In this document: positions 7,178 through 13,615 of the stretch, piece by piece
How the letters are laid out: each line of letters starts with the position of its first letter
How positions within the stretch are numbered: the first letter of the stretch is position 1
Source of the DNA: a virus
Length of the DNA: 21,907 nucleotides
Virus record (IMG/VR): IMGVR_UViG_3300036770_002586
Location: 1-21,907 of that record
Direction: 5' to 3' (one strand)
Program-made: the position numbers and the translations under genes
The notes under the pieces: generated by a model
Databases searched by the model: none
What the model saw: the letters and a program-made list of their open reading frames with translations, nothing else
What the model was told of the DNA's origin: nothing

Positions 7178-8953
7178 ATGACCTATAAGAAAAAATTCCT
7201 CAACAGAAGTGGTGTAAGTAGCCCGATTTCAGGTGTAAACAGTAATAGTGGTGCCTGGAATAGTATGAATGACACACCTACAGGTGGTTGGAATAATACA
7301 GAATTTGGTTATAAAAATTACATGAGTAGGTTACCTGAAGTATATACAGGTCACCCAAATCGTATTGAACGTTATAATCAATATGAAATGATGGATGTAG
7401 ATGCTGAAATTAATGCTTGTTTGGATATTATTTCGGAATTTTCTACACAAAAAAATGAACACAATAAAACACCGTTTAACTTTGATTGGAAAGATGATCC
7501 CACCCCACATGAAGTTGAACTACTTAAAACTCAACTTCAGCAATGGTGTAAATTAAACGAATTTGATAACCGTATTTTTAAAATATTTAGAAATGTTATA
7601 AAATACGGAGATCAAGTTTTTGTCCGCGATCCAGAGAACTTTAAGTTATATTGGGTCGATATGGTAAAAGTAATCAAAGTTATCGTAAATGAAAGTGAAG
7701 GTAAAAAACCTGAACAGTATGTATTAAAAGATATTAACATAAACTTACAAAATTTAAGTGTAGCACAAAAAACTAATACAGATTTTGCAGCTAATCCTGC
7801 AACTGGTTTAGGAGGCACTGGTGGAGGTACAAATACACCATACACAGTACCAGCCATGCCATATAATACAACAGGTAGTCGTTTTACATTAGGTCAAAGT
7901 GAAAGCGCAATTGATGCAAAGCACATATTACATGTAAGTTTAACAGAAGGATTAGATAGATTTTGGCCTTTTGGACAATCAATACTGGAAAACATTTTTA
8001 AAGTTTATAAACAAAAAGAATTATTAGAAGATGCTGTATTGATTTATCGTGTACAACGTGCTCCTGAACGTAGAATGTTTAAGATTGATGTTGGTAATAT
8101 GCCAAGTCACATGGCTATGGCTTTTGTTGAGCGCATTAAAAATGAAATTCATCAACGTAGAATACCTAGCTTGTATGGTGGACAAAGTATAGTTGATGCA
8201 TCATATAATCCATTAAGCATGAATGAAGATTATTTCTTCCCTGTAACAGCGGATGGACGTGGAAGTAGTGTTGAAGTATTACCAGGTGGTCAAAATCTAG
8301 GCGAAATTGATGATTTGAAATATTTTAATAATCGTTTAGCAAGAGGACTACGTGTTCCTAGTAGTTACTTACCAACAGGTCCTGATGATAATACTACACC
8401 ATTAAGTGATGGTAGAGTAGGCACAGCAATGATACAAGAGTTTCGTTTCAATCAATATTGTGAACGCTTACAAAGTTATATGTCAATGAAACTTGATGAA
8501 GAATTTAAGTTATTTTTACGTTGGCGTGGATTTAATATTGATAGTGGATTGTTTAGTTTAGTTTTTAATCCACCTCAAAATTTTGCAGCATACAGACAAA
8601 GCGAATTAGACACTGCAAGAGTTAGTACATTTGCAACAATGGAAGCTTTTCCATATATGAGTAAACGTTTTGCATTGGAAAGATTTTTAGGATTAACCGA
8701 AGAAGAAATTAAGAAAAACGAAAAACTTTGGGAAGAAGAAAACAAGAAAGAAGTTGTTGATGAACCAAAAGGAAATGATTTGCGTAGTATTGGTGTAAGC
8801 GCAAGTGATATTCAATCAGATCAAGATACTTTGGATCAAGCTGAACAAGGTGAAGAAGAACAAGGTCCTGAGGTTGCTGGACCTGTTGGTGGCGAAACGC
8901 CAGGTGTTGCACCAGCACCAACAGGTGCTCCAGGAGCTGCTGTACCCGCATAA
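7178..8953 (+). CDS. 20: gp20 portal vertex protein
   Basis: T4-family portal protein (591 aa; T4 gp20 is 524 aa). It forms the dodecameric portal that nucleates head assembly, holds the packaging motor and joins the tail. Diagnostic blocks: RIERYNQYEMMDVDAEINACLDIISEFST near residue 65, KYGDQVFVRDPENFKLYWVDM near 145, LTEGLDRFWPFGQSILENIFKVYKQKELLEDAVLIYRVQRAPERR near 255-300, and YLPTGPDDNTTPLSDGRVGTAMIQEFRFNQYCERLQ near 395-435. The C-terminal 50 residues are acidic, then rich in Pro, Gly and Ala, and probably disordered. Residues about 195-225 are Gly/Thr-rich (GLGGTGGGTNTP) and look like a loop insertion. First gene of the head module, driven by its own late promoter; no evident Shine-Dalgarno. 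Confidence 0.95.
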   Translation: MTYKKKFLNRSGVSSPISGVNSNSGAWNSMNDTPTGGWNNTEFGYKNYMSRLPEVYTGHPNRIERYNQYEMMDVDAEINACLDIISEFSTQKNEHNKTPFNFDWKDDPTPHEVELLKTQLQQWCKLNEFDNRIFKIFRNVIKYGDQVFVRDPENFKLYWVDMVKVIKVIVNESEGKKPEQYVLKDININLQNLSVAQKTNTDFAANPATGLGGTGGGTNTPYTVPAMPYNTTGSRFTLGQSESAIDAKHILHVSLTEGLDRFWPFGQSILENIFKVYKQKELLEDAVLIYRVQRAPERRMFKIDVGNMPSHMAMAFVERIKNEIHQRRIPSLYGGQSIVDASYNPLSMNEDYFFPVTADGRGSSVEVLPGGQNLGEIDDLKYFNNRLARGLRVPSSYLPTGPDDNTTPLSDGRVGTAMIQEFRFNQYCERLQSYMSMKLDEEFKLFLRWRGFNIDSGLFSLVFNPPQNFAAYRQSELDTARVSTFATMEAFPYMSKRFALERFLGLTEEEIKKNEKLWEEENKKEVVDEPKGNDLRSIGVSASDIQSDQDTLDQAEQGEEEQGPEVAGPVGGETPGVAPAPTGAPGAAVPA

Positions 8954-8961
8954 GATAAATA
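8954..8961 (+). promoter_or_regulatory. T4-type late promoter core, near-leaderless
   Basis: GATAAATA begins immediately after the gp20 stop (8951-8953), with 5 nt to the ATG at 8967. Initiation at T4-like spacing would be at or next to the start codon. Confidence 0.5.
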
Positions 8962-8966
8962 ATATC

Positions 8967-9197
8967 ATGTTACTAAACGAAATGTTTGATCCCCCAATAG
9001 CAGGTTATCAAGACCTTAAGTCTGATAACAGTAGACCTATGTGGAAAATGAGTCGTAAAACTAAACTTACATTAAAGCAAATAAGAACATTACGTAAGAT
9101 GATTGATGTAAGAAATTACGAAAAGAAAGAACATCTTAAAAAAGTAAGAGAACAATATGGTGCCAAACCTGAGCAATCAGAAGCACCTTCACTATAA
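8967..9197 (+). CDS. Small basic protein between gp20 and the acidic core protein (gp67 position)
   Basis: 76-residue protein starting MLLNEMFDPPIAGYQDL. The frame is open further upstream inside gp20, but the ATG at 8967 lies just beyond the gp20 stop and right after a late promoter core. It begins with a short Pro-containing segment and then has a strongly basic helical part, KMSRKTKLTLKQIRTLRKM through KKEHLKKVREQYG. In T4 this slot (20-67-68-21) holds the prohead core protein gp67, which is similar in length (80 aa) but acidic, so synteny suggests a head-assembly role while sequence similarity is not evident to me. I recall similar small basic proteins at the same place in marine T4-like phages. 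No motif assigns a biochemical function. Confidence 0.8.
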   Translation: MLLNEMFDPPIAGYQDLKSDNSRPMWKMSRKTKLTLKQIRTLRKMIDVRNYEKKEHLKKVREQYGAKPEQSEAPSL

Positions 9198-9212
9198 TCC
9201 TGCCGAAAACGT

Positions 9213-9243
9213 AAAAAAATAGACTATTTTGAGCTATTTTTTT
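9213..9243 (+). terminator. AT-rich hairpin, weak terminator candidate
   Basis: AAAAAAATAG (9213-9222) pairs perfectly with CTATTTTTTT (9234-9243), an 11-nt loop. A competing inner hairpin uses AAAATAG (9216-9222) with CTATTTT (9224-9230). It lies between the small basic gene and the next late promoter. Being nearly all A-T, it is weak; it ends in seven T residues. Confidence 0.5.
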
Positions 9244-9251
9244 GACTATCA

Positions 9252-9259
9252 ACTAAATA
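9252..9259 (+). promoter_or_regulatory. T4-type late promoter core for the prohead operon
   Basis: ACTAAATA 37 nt before the ATG at 9297, which has AGGAGA at 9282-9287. No further late core is seen before gp21, gp22 or gp23, so this probably drives all four genes up to the terminator at 13203. Confidence 0.65.
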
Positions 9260-9296
9260 ATTATTACAAAGCCATTCCAATCAGGAGAATTTAATA

Positions 9297-10154
9297 ATGG
9301 ATAACAAAAAATTTGAACAACTTATTGATTTAATTATCAATGAGAACGAAGATCAAGCAAGACAATTATTTCACGAAATAATTGTTGAAAAGTCCCGTGA
9401 AATTTATGAATCTATCATGGATGAAGAAATGATGGATGAGTCAATGGGTATGCATGAAGAAATGGAAGATGACATGGAAGAAGGCATGGGAGGTCAAGTA
9501 GGTGATTTACTTGATGAAATCAATGCTGAAGAAGAAATGTCAGAAGCCGAAGATGATGAAGACATTGAAGTAGACGATGAAGAAGAAGTCGAACTAATGC
9601 CCGGTGACGAAGATGACATGGACATGGGTGGTGAAGAAGATTTAGAAGACCGAATTGTTGATGTTGAAGAAAAGGTCGACGAATTAGAAAGACTCATGGC
9701 AGAATTCCAAGCAGAAATGGGCGGTGGTGATGACATGGGCGACGAAATGGGTGACATGGGTGACGAAGAAGGAATGGAAATGGGCGGCGAAGAGGAAGAA
9801 GAAGTCGCTATGATGGAAAATGTTCAACTTAAACAAGTTGGCGGTCAAACATATAACACATATGGTAAAATGGGTGACAATGGTGTACAAACAAAAAGCC
9901 CAAATCTAAACAATAGTGGTCAAGCTGGTATGGACAGCAAGCCAGTAAAGTTTAGTGGTGCTGCTGAAAGTGTACCAACAAGTCCTAAAGGCCCAAGCAA
10001 TTTATATAGCAAAGGCGAGACACAAGTAAAAGGTGCTGGAAACTTTAAGAATAGTCCTGCAAAAGACAATTTTAGAGAAAAAGGTGAGTCAACACCTAAA
10101 CCAGTAAAGAAAGACGGTGCAGCAGACAAGCACAGTCCAGTAGCTAAGAGTTAA
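9297..10154 (+). CDS. Acidic Met-rich prohead core protein (gp68 position)
   Basis: 285 aa in three parts. Residues 1-40 form a predicted helix (MDNKKFEQLIDLIINENEDQ...). Residues about 40-165 are extremely acidic and Met/Gly-rich (DDMGDEMGDMGDEEGMEMGG), with one heptad-like stretch LEDRIVDVEEKVDELERLM. Residues about 175-285 are basic and low-complexity, rich in Lys, Ser, Pro and Gly (QTKSPNLNNSGQAGMDSKPVKFSG). A good Shine-Dalgarno (AGGAGA) fixes the start. It sits where T4 has gp68, just before the gp21 protease, and from memory similar acidic proteins occupy this slot in marine T4-like phages. Role by inference: internal prohead core component, presumably cleaved by gp21 and removed or kept as acidic internal peptides. 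No enzymatic motif. Confidence 0.75.
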   Translation: MDNKKFEQLIDLIINENEDQARQLFHEIIVEKSREIYESIMDEEMMDESMGMHEEMEDDMEEGMGGQVGDLLDEINAEEEMSEAEDDEDIEVDDEEEVELMPGDEDDMDMGGEEDLEDRIVDVEEKVDELERLMAEFQAEMGGGDDMGDEMGDMGDEEGMEMGGEEEEEVAMMENVQLKQVGGQTYNTYGKMGDNGVQTKSPNLNNSGQAGMDSKPVKFSGAAESVPTSPKGPSNLYSKGETQVKGAGNFKNSPAKDNFREKGESTPKPVKKDGAADKHSPVAKS

Positions 10155-10168
10155 GGATCTGAGTGCAA

Positions 10169-10810
10169 ATGGCTTTGTATCTCAAGGAAACTCTAACATT
10201 TGATCGTGCCAATATGGTCGTTGAAAGTGTTAGGGAAGAAGGCGGTGATTTGAAGACTCTCTATATGAAAGGGATCTTCATTCAGGGCGGGGTAAAGAAC
10301 GCAAATGAGCGTGTATACCCCGTATCTGAAATTGAAAATGCCGTGGATACTCTTAACAAACAAATTAGCGAAGGTTATTCTGTACTAGGGGAAGTAGATC
10401 ACCCTGACGATCTAAAGATTAATTTGGATCGTGTGTCTCATATGATAACAAGTATGTGGATGGACGGGCCAAACGGGTTCGGTAAACTTAAAATATTACC
10501 AACTCCAATGGGTCAATTAGTAAAGACCATGTTGGAGAGTGGTGTTAAATTAGGTGTCTCAAGTCGTGGTAGCGGTAATGTTAACGATTTGGATGGCCGT
10601 GTCAGTGATTTTGAAATAATCACTGTTGATGTAGTTGCTCAACCAAGCGCACCAAATGCGTATCCTAAGCCTATTTATGAAGGTATGATGAATATGAAGT
10701 ATGGTCATAAAATGATTGAATTAGGTAAAGAGGTTAAGGGTGACAAAAAAGTAGAAAAGTACTTGAAAGAGGAAGTAATGCGCCTCATCAAGGACCTCAA
10801 AATCAATTAA
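10169..10810 (+). CDS. 21: gp21 prohead core protease
   Basis: Serine protease of the herpesvirus-assemblin-like T4 gp21 family, which matures the prohead by cutting scaffold and capsid proteins. Family blocks: YMKGIFIQGGVKNANERVYP (residues 32-51), GEVDHPDDLKINLDRVSHMI (74-93) with candidate catalytic H78, GVSSRGSG (129-136) with candidate nucleophile S131 or S132, and DFEIITVDVVAQPSAPNAYP (147-166). 213 aa, matching T4 gp21 in size. Start chosen at ATG 10169 (MALYLKETL); a GTG at 10163 in the same frame is the alternative and sits closer to AAGGA at 10153-10157. It lies 14 nt after the acidic core gene and 13 nt before gp22, in one operon. Confidence 0.93.
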   Translation: MALYLKETLTFDRANMVVESVREEGGDLKTLYMKGIFIQGGVKNANERVYPVSEIENAVDTLNKQISEGYSVLGEVDHPDDLKINLDRVSHMITSMWMDGPNGFGKLKILPTPMGQLVKTMLESGVKLGVSSRGSGNVNDLDGRVSDFEIITVDVVAQPSAPNAYPKPIYEGMMNMKYGHKMIELGKEVKGDKKVEKYLKEEVMRLIKDLKIN

Positions 10811-10823
10811 AGGGGAAAAGAGC

Positions 10824-11945
10824 ATGTTTGATGCTATCAAACCATTACTTGAAAGCGGTTTAATCAAAGAGGATGTAGCCCAAGAATTAAATGAAGCATG
10901 GGAAGGCAAACTCAATGAAGCCCGTGACCAAGTTCGTGCAGAATTAAGAGAAGAATTTGCACAACGCTATGAGCATGATAGAAGCGTGATGGTTGAAGCC
11001 CTTGATAAGATGATAACAGAAAGTCTACAAACAGAAATTGCTGATTTTAACGAAGAACGTAAATCATTAAGTGAAGAACGTGTTCGTGCAAAAATGCAAT
11101 TACAGGAAAGTGCAAGAAAGTTCAATGATTTTATGGTAACTAAATTAGCCGAAGAGATTCGTGAATTACGTTCAGATCGTAAGGCTCAAATGGAAAACCA
11201 ACAAAAATTAGAGAAATTTGTTGTACATGCTTTAGCTCGTGAAATTAAGGAGTTTTCACAAGATAAACGTGCTGTTGTAGAAGCTAAAGTTAAGTTAGTT
11301 GCAGAAGGTAGAGCGAAGTTAGATCAATTAAAGTCTAGATTCGTTAAGGAAAGTGCAAACAAACTTAATAACATTGTTACATCACATCTTAAGGGTGAAT
11401 TGTCACAATTAAAAGAAGATATTAAGTCAGCCAAAGAAAATAACTTTGGTCGCAAACTCTTTGAAGCTTTTGCAAGTGAGTTTAGTGTAACTTATTTAAA
11501 TGATAAGGCAGAAACACGTAAACTTTTAGCAAAACTAGAAGAAAAAGAAGCACAATTAGCAGAAGCAACAACCGCAATTAGCCAAACTAAAAAATTGGTT
11601 GAAAGCAAAGAGCGTGAAGTTCGCATGATCAAAGAAACTAATGAAAGAAAGAAAGTATTAGATGATTTACTTTCTCCTCTTAATAAGGAAAAATCTGAAG
11701 TTATGATGAGCTTACTAGAAAGTGTACAGACACCTAAGTTGAAGTATGCTTTCGACAAGTATTTACCAGCAGTTCTAAATGCAGGTACAATGAATGGTTC
11801 TGATAGAAAGGCTGAAAAAGCCACATTAACAGAATCAAAAATTGTAACAGAAGTGACTGGTGATAAATCTGCCAAGAAAGAAGTAAAAGAAGAATTCGAA
11901 GGGCGTGATAACGTCATCGATATTAAGCGTTTGGCAGGGCTTTAA
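10824..11945 (+). CDS. 22: gp22 prohead core scaffolding protein
   Basis: Main internal scaffold around which gp23 assembles. 373 aa, larger than T4 gp22 (269 aa). Almost entirely charged helix and coiled coil (EEFAQRYEHDRSVMVEALDKM, KFVVHALAREIKEFSQDKRA, TSHLKGELSQLKEDI), ending with the more conserved block NNFGRKLFEAFASEFSVTYLN near residue 215 and LLESVQTPKLKYAFDKYLPAVLN near 295-320. AGGGG/AAAAG upstream of the ATG at 10824 supports the start. Placement between gp21 and gp23 is the T4 order. It should be degraded by gp21 after prohead completion. Confidence 0.92.
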   Translation: MFDAIKPLLESGLIKEDVAQELNEAWEGKLNEARDQVRAELREEFAQRYEHDRSVMVEALDKMITESLQTEIADFNEERKSLSEERVRAKMQLQESARKFNDFMVTKLAEEIRELRSDRKAQMENQQKLEKFVVHALAREIKEFSQDKRAVVEAKVKLVAEGRAKLDQLKSRFVKESANKLNNIVTSHLKGELSQLKEDIKSAKENNFGRKLFEAFASEFSVTYLNDKAETRKLLAKLEEKEAQLAEATTAISQTKKLVESKEREVRMIKETNERKKVLDDLLSPLNKEKSEVMMSLLESVQTPKLKYAFDKYLPAVLNAGTMNGSDRKAEKATLTESKIVTEVTGDKSAKKEVKEEFEGRDNVIDIKRLAGL

Positions 11946-11974
11946 TTTATAGACATAATTAGGAGAAAATATAA

Positions 11975-13171
11975 ATGTCAAAAGTACTCTTAGAAAGCCG
12001 TTGGGACGAAACGAAAGATGCCCTGTTAGAAGGCTTAAAAGGACCTCGTCGTTCAACAATGGGTGTAATCTTAGAAAACACTCGTAAATCGCTACTCCAA
12101 GAAAGTAGTGCAGGTACAACAACAGCAGGTAATATTGCTACACTAAATCGTGTAATTCTACCAGTTATCCGTCGTGTGATGCCAACAGTTATTGCAAATG
12201 AACTAGTTGGTGTACAACCAATGACAGGACCAGTTGGTCAAATTCACACATTGCGTGTTCGTTATGCACAGTCATTAACTGATACATCAGCAGCAGCAAC
12301 AAGTGTAACAGCAGGTGAAGAAGCATTATCACCATTCAAGATTGCACAGGCATACTCACGTACTCCTTCAGGTACTAGCTCAACCAGTAGCTACACAGCT
12401 AATGATACAGCAAGTCTAGAAGGTAACGGTGGTAAGCAAATTTCTGTACAAATCTTAAGACAAGCTGTTGAAGCTAAGTCACGTAAGCTACAAGCAAGAT
12501 GGACATTTGAAGCAGCACAAGATGCACAAAGCCAACATGGTATCGACGTAGAAGCAGAAATCATGGCAGCTTTAGCGCAAGAAATTACTGCTGAAATTGA
12601 CCAAGAAATCTTATTGTCACTACGTACTTTAGCAAGTACAGAGTTTACATACAACCAAGCTACAGTATCAGGTACAGCTACATACGTTGGTGATGAACAT
12701 GCTGCATTAGCGGTTCTAATCAATCGTGTTGCTAACCTAATTGCACAGCGTACTCGTCGTGGTGCAGGTAACTGGGCAGTCGTATCAAGTGCAGCACTAA
12801 CAGTTCTACAAAGCGCAACAACATCAGCATTTGCACGTACCACAGAAGGTACATTCGAAGCTCCAACAAATACTAAGTTTGTTGGTACATTGAATGGTGC
12901 AATGCGTGTATTTGTAGACAGCTATGCTCCAGATACAACACCAGTACTAGTTGGTTATAAAGGTTCAAGCGAAACAGATGCAGCAGCATTCTATTGCCCA
13001 TACATTCCATTGATGAGCAGTGGTGTTGTTCTAGATCCAAGCACATTTGAACCAGTAGTTAGCTTTATGACTCGTTATGGATATATCGAGTTAACAAACA
13101 CAGCATCATCATTCGGTAATGCTGCTGACTACGTTGGGGAAATTGCAGTTCAGAACCTAACATTCCAATAA
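11975..13171 (+). CDS. 23: gp23 major capsid protein
   Basis: HK97-fold major head protein of T4-like phages. 398 aa, shorter than T4 gp23 (521 aa). Blocks: LNRVILPVIRRVMPTVIANELVGVQPMTGPVGQIHTLRVRY (residues about 57-97), FKIAQAYSRTPSGTSSTSS, KSRKLQARWTFEAAQDAQSQHGIDVEAEIMAALAQEITAEIDQE, RRGAGNWAVVSS, and a C-terminal VVSFMTRYGYIELTNTASSFGNAADYVGEIAVQNLTF. An N-terminal pro-segment with T4-type gp21 sites ((I/L)xE) is visible: L41-Q-E43 before SSAG is the best candidate, I32-L-E34 another. AGGAGA eight bases before the ATG sets the start. Last gene of the head operon; a strong terminator follows within 40 nt. Confidence 0.96.
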   Translation: MSKVLLESRWDETKDALLEGLKGPRRSTMGVILENTRKSLLQESSAGTTTAGNIATLNRVILPVIRRVMPTVIANELVGVQPMTGPVGQIHTLRVRYAQSLTDTSAAATSVTAGEEALSPFKIAQAYSRTPSGTSSTSSYTANDTASLEGNGGKQISVQILRQAVEAKSRKLQARWTFEAAQDAQSQHGIDVEAEIMAALAQEITAEIDQEILLSLRTLASTEFTYNQATVSGTATYVGDEHAALAVLINRVANLIAQRTRRGAGNWAVVSSAALTVLQSATTSAFARTTEGTFEAPTNTKFVGTLNGAMRVFVDSYAPDTTPVLVGYKGSSETDAAAFYCPYIPLMSSGVVLDPSTFEPVVSFMTRYGYIELTNTASSFGNAADYVGEIAVQNLTFQ

Positions 13172-13202
13172 ATCAAAATCTTTTCATTCGGGATGGGAAG
13201 TC

Positions 13203-13227
13203 AAAAAAGCGCCTTGTGCGCTTTTTT
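13203..13227 (+). terminator. Strong intrinsic terminator after gp23
   Basis: Perfect 10-bp stem AAAAAAGCGC (13203-13212) and GCGCTTTTTT (13218-13227) around the loop CTTGT. GC core plus T run is the classic rho-independent form. It lies 31 nt after the gp23 stop; it is symmetric and may also act on the minus strand. Confidence 0.92.
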
Positions 13228-13234
13228 GTTTTGT

Positions 13235-13242
13235 ACTAAATA
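13235..13242 (+). promoter_or_regulatory. T4-type late promoter core for the HNH/protease cassette
   Basis: ACTAAATA, only 7 nt beyond the terminator. Just 4 nt (CTTT) separate it from the ATG at 13247. A second core, AATAAATA at 13256-13263, is also followed after 4 nt by an in-frame ATG (13268). Confidence 0.6.
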
Positions 13243-13246
13243 CTTT

Positions 13247-13615
13247 ATGATTACTAATAAATATTCAATGATTTATAATGATATTATAAATCGTGCTAAA
13301 AATAGAAATTTAAATGGATGTTTTGAATTGCATTCTATTATTCCTATTTGTAGTATTATTGAAGATTTAGAAGGTAGCACAGATTATATTGTTAAGCTTA
13401 CACCAAAAGAAAACTTCATATGTCATTTATGTTTATTAAGAATGGCTGAAAACACTGAATTAAATAGTATAGAACAAAATTTTAATATTTTACTTAACAA
13501 TAGAAGAAAAAAACAAATCACTGCAAGACAATATGAAAGTGAAAAATTAAAATTCCTAGAAAATAAAAATTTGTCTCAAAATATACCATTGGATAATATT
13601 AATAACTATGTCTGA
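13247..13615 (+). CDS. Degenerate HNH-type homing endonuclease-like protein
   Basis: 122 aa from the ATG at 13247; the frame is open back to 13193, but that would run through the terminator, so the start was placed after the late promoter (13268 is an alternative). The block CFELHSIIP followed by DYIVKLTPKENFICHLCLLRM matches the phage HNH family pattern HHIIP...NLVxLTxREHFICHxLLxKM. Residue H29 is kept but the adjacent His of the HHIIP pair is Ser30, the N-L pair is D46-Y47, and REH is KEN, so catalysis is doubtful. The C-terminal half is a basic helix (NNRRKKQITARQYESEKLKFLENK). It is more AT-rich than gp23 and overlaps the protease gene by 8 nt (ATG inside its last codons), which suggests translational coupling. 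Family assignment fairly sure; activity unlikely. Confidence 0.75.
   Translation: MITNKYSMIYNDIINRAKNRNLNGCFELHSIIPICSIIEDLEGSTDYIVKLTPKENFICHLCLLRMAENTELNSIEQNFNILLNNRRKKQITARQYESEKLKFLENKNLSQNIPLDNINNYV

Noticed and set aside
11969-11977. TATAAATG at the gp23 start as a late promoter
   Set aside because: It overlaps the ATG, so initiation would fall inside the gene; the last base also breaks the consensus. gp23 has a good AGGAGA and is best read from the upstream operon.
12391-12843. 150-codon minus-strand frame inside gp23
   Set aside because: Antisense of a well-supported capsid gene, with no promoter or ribosome binding site.
13193-13246. ATG at 13193 as start of the HNH gene
   Set aside because: It would place the N-terminus across the terminator stem and upstream of the late promoter; the encoded residues have no counterpart in the family.
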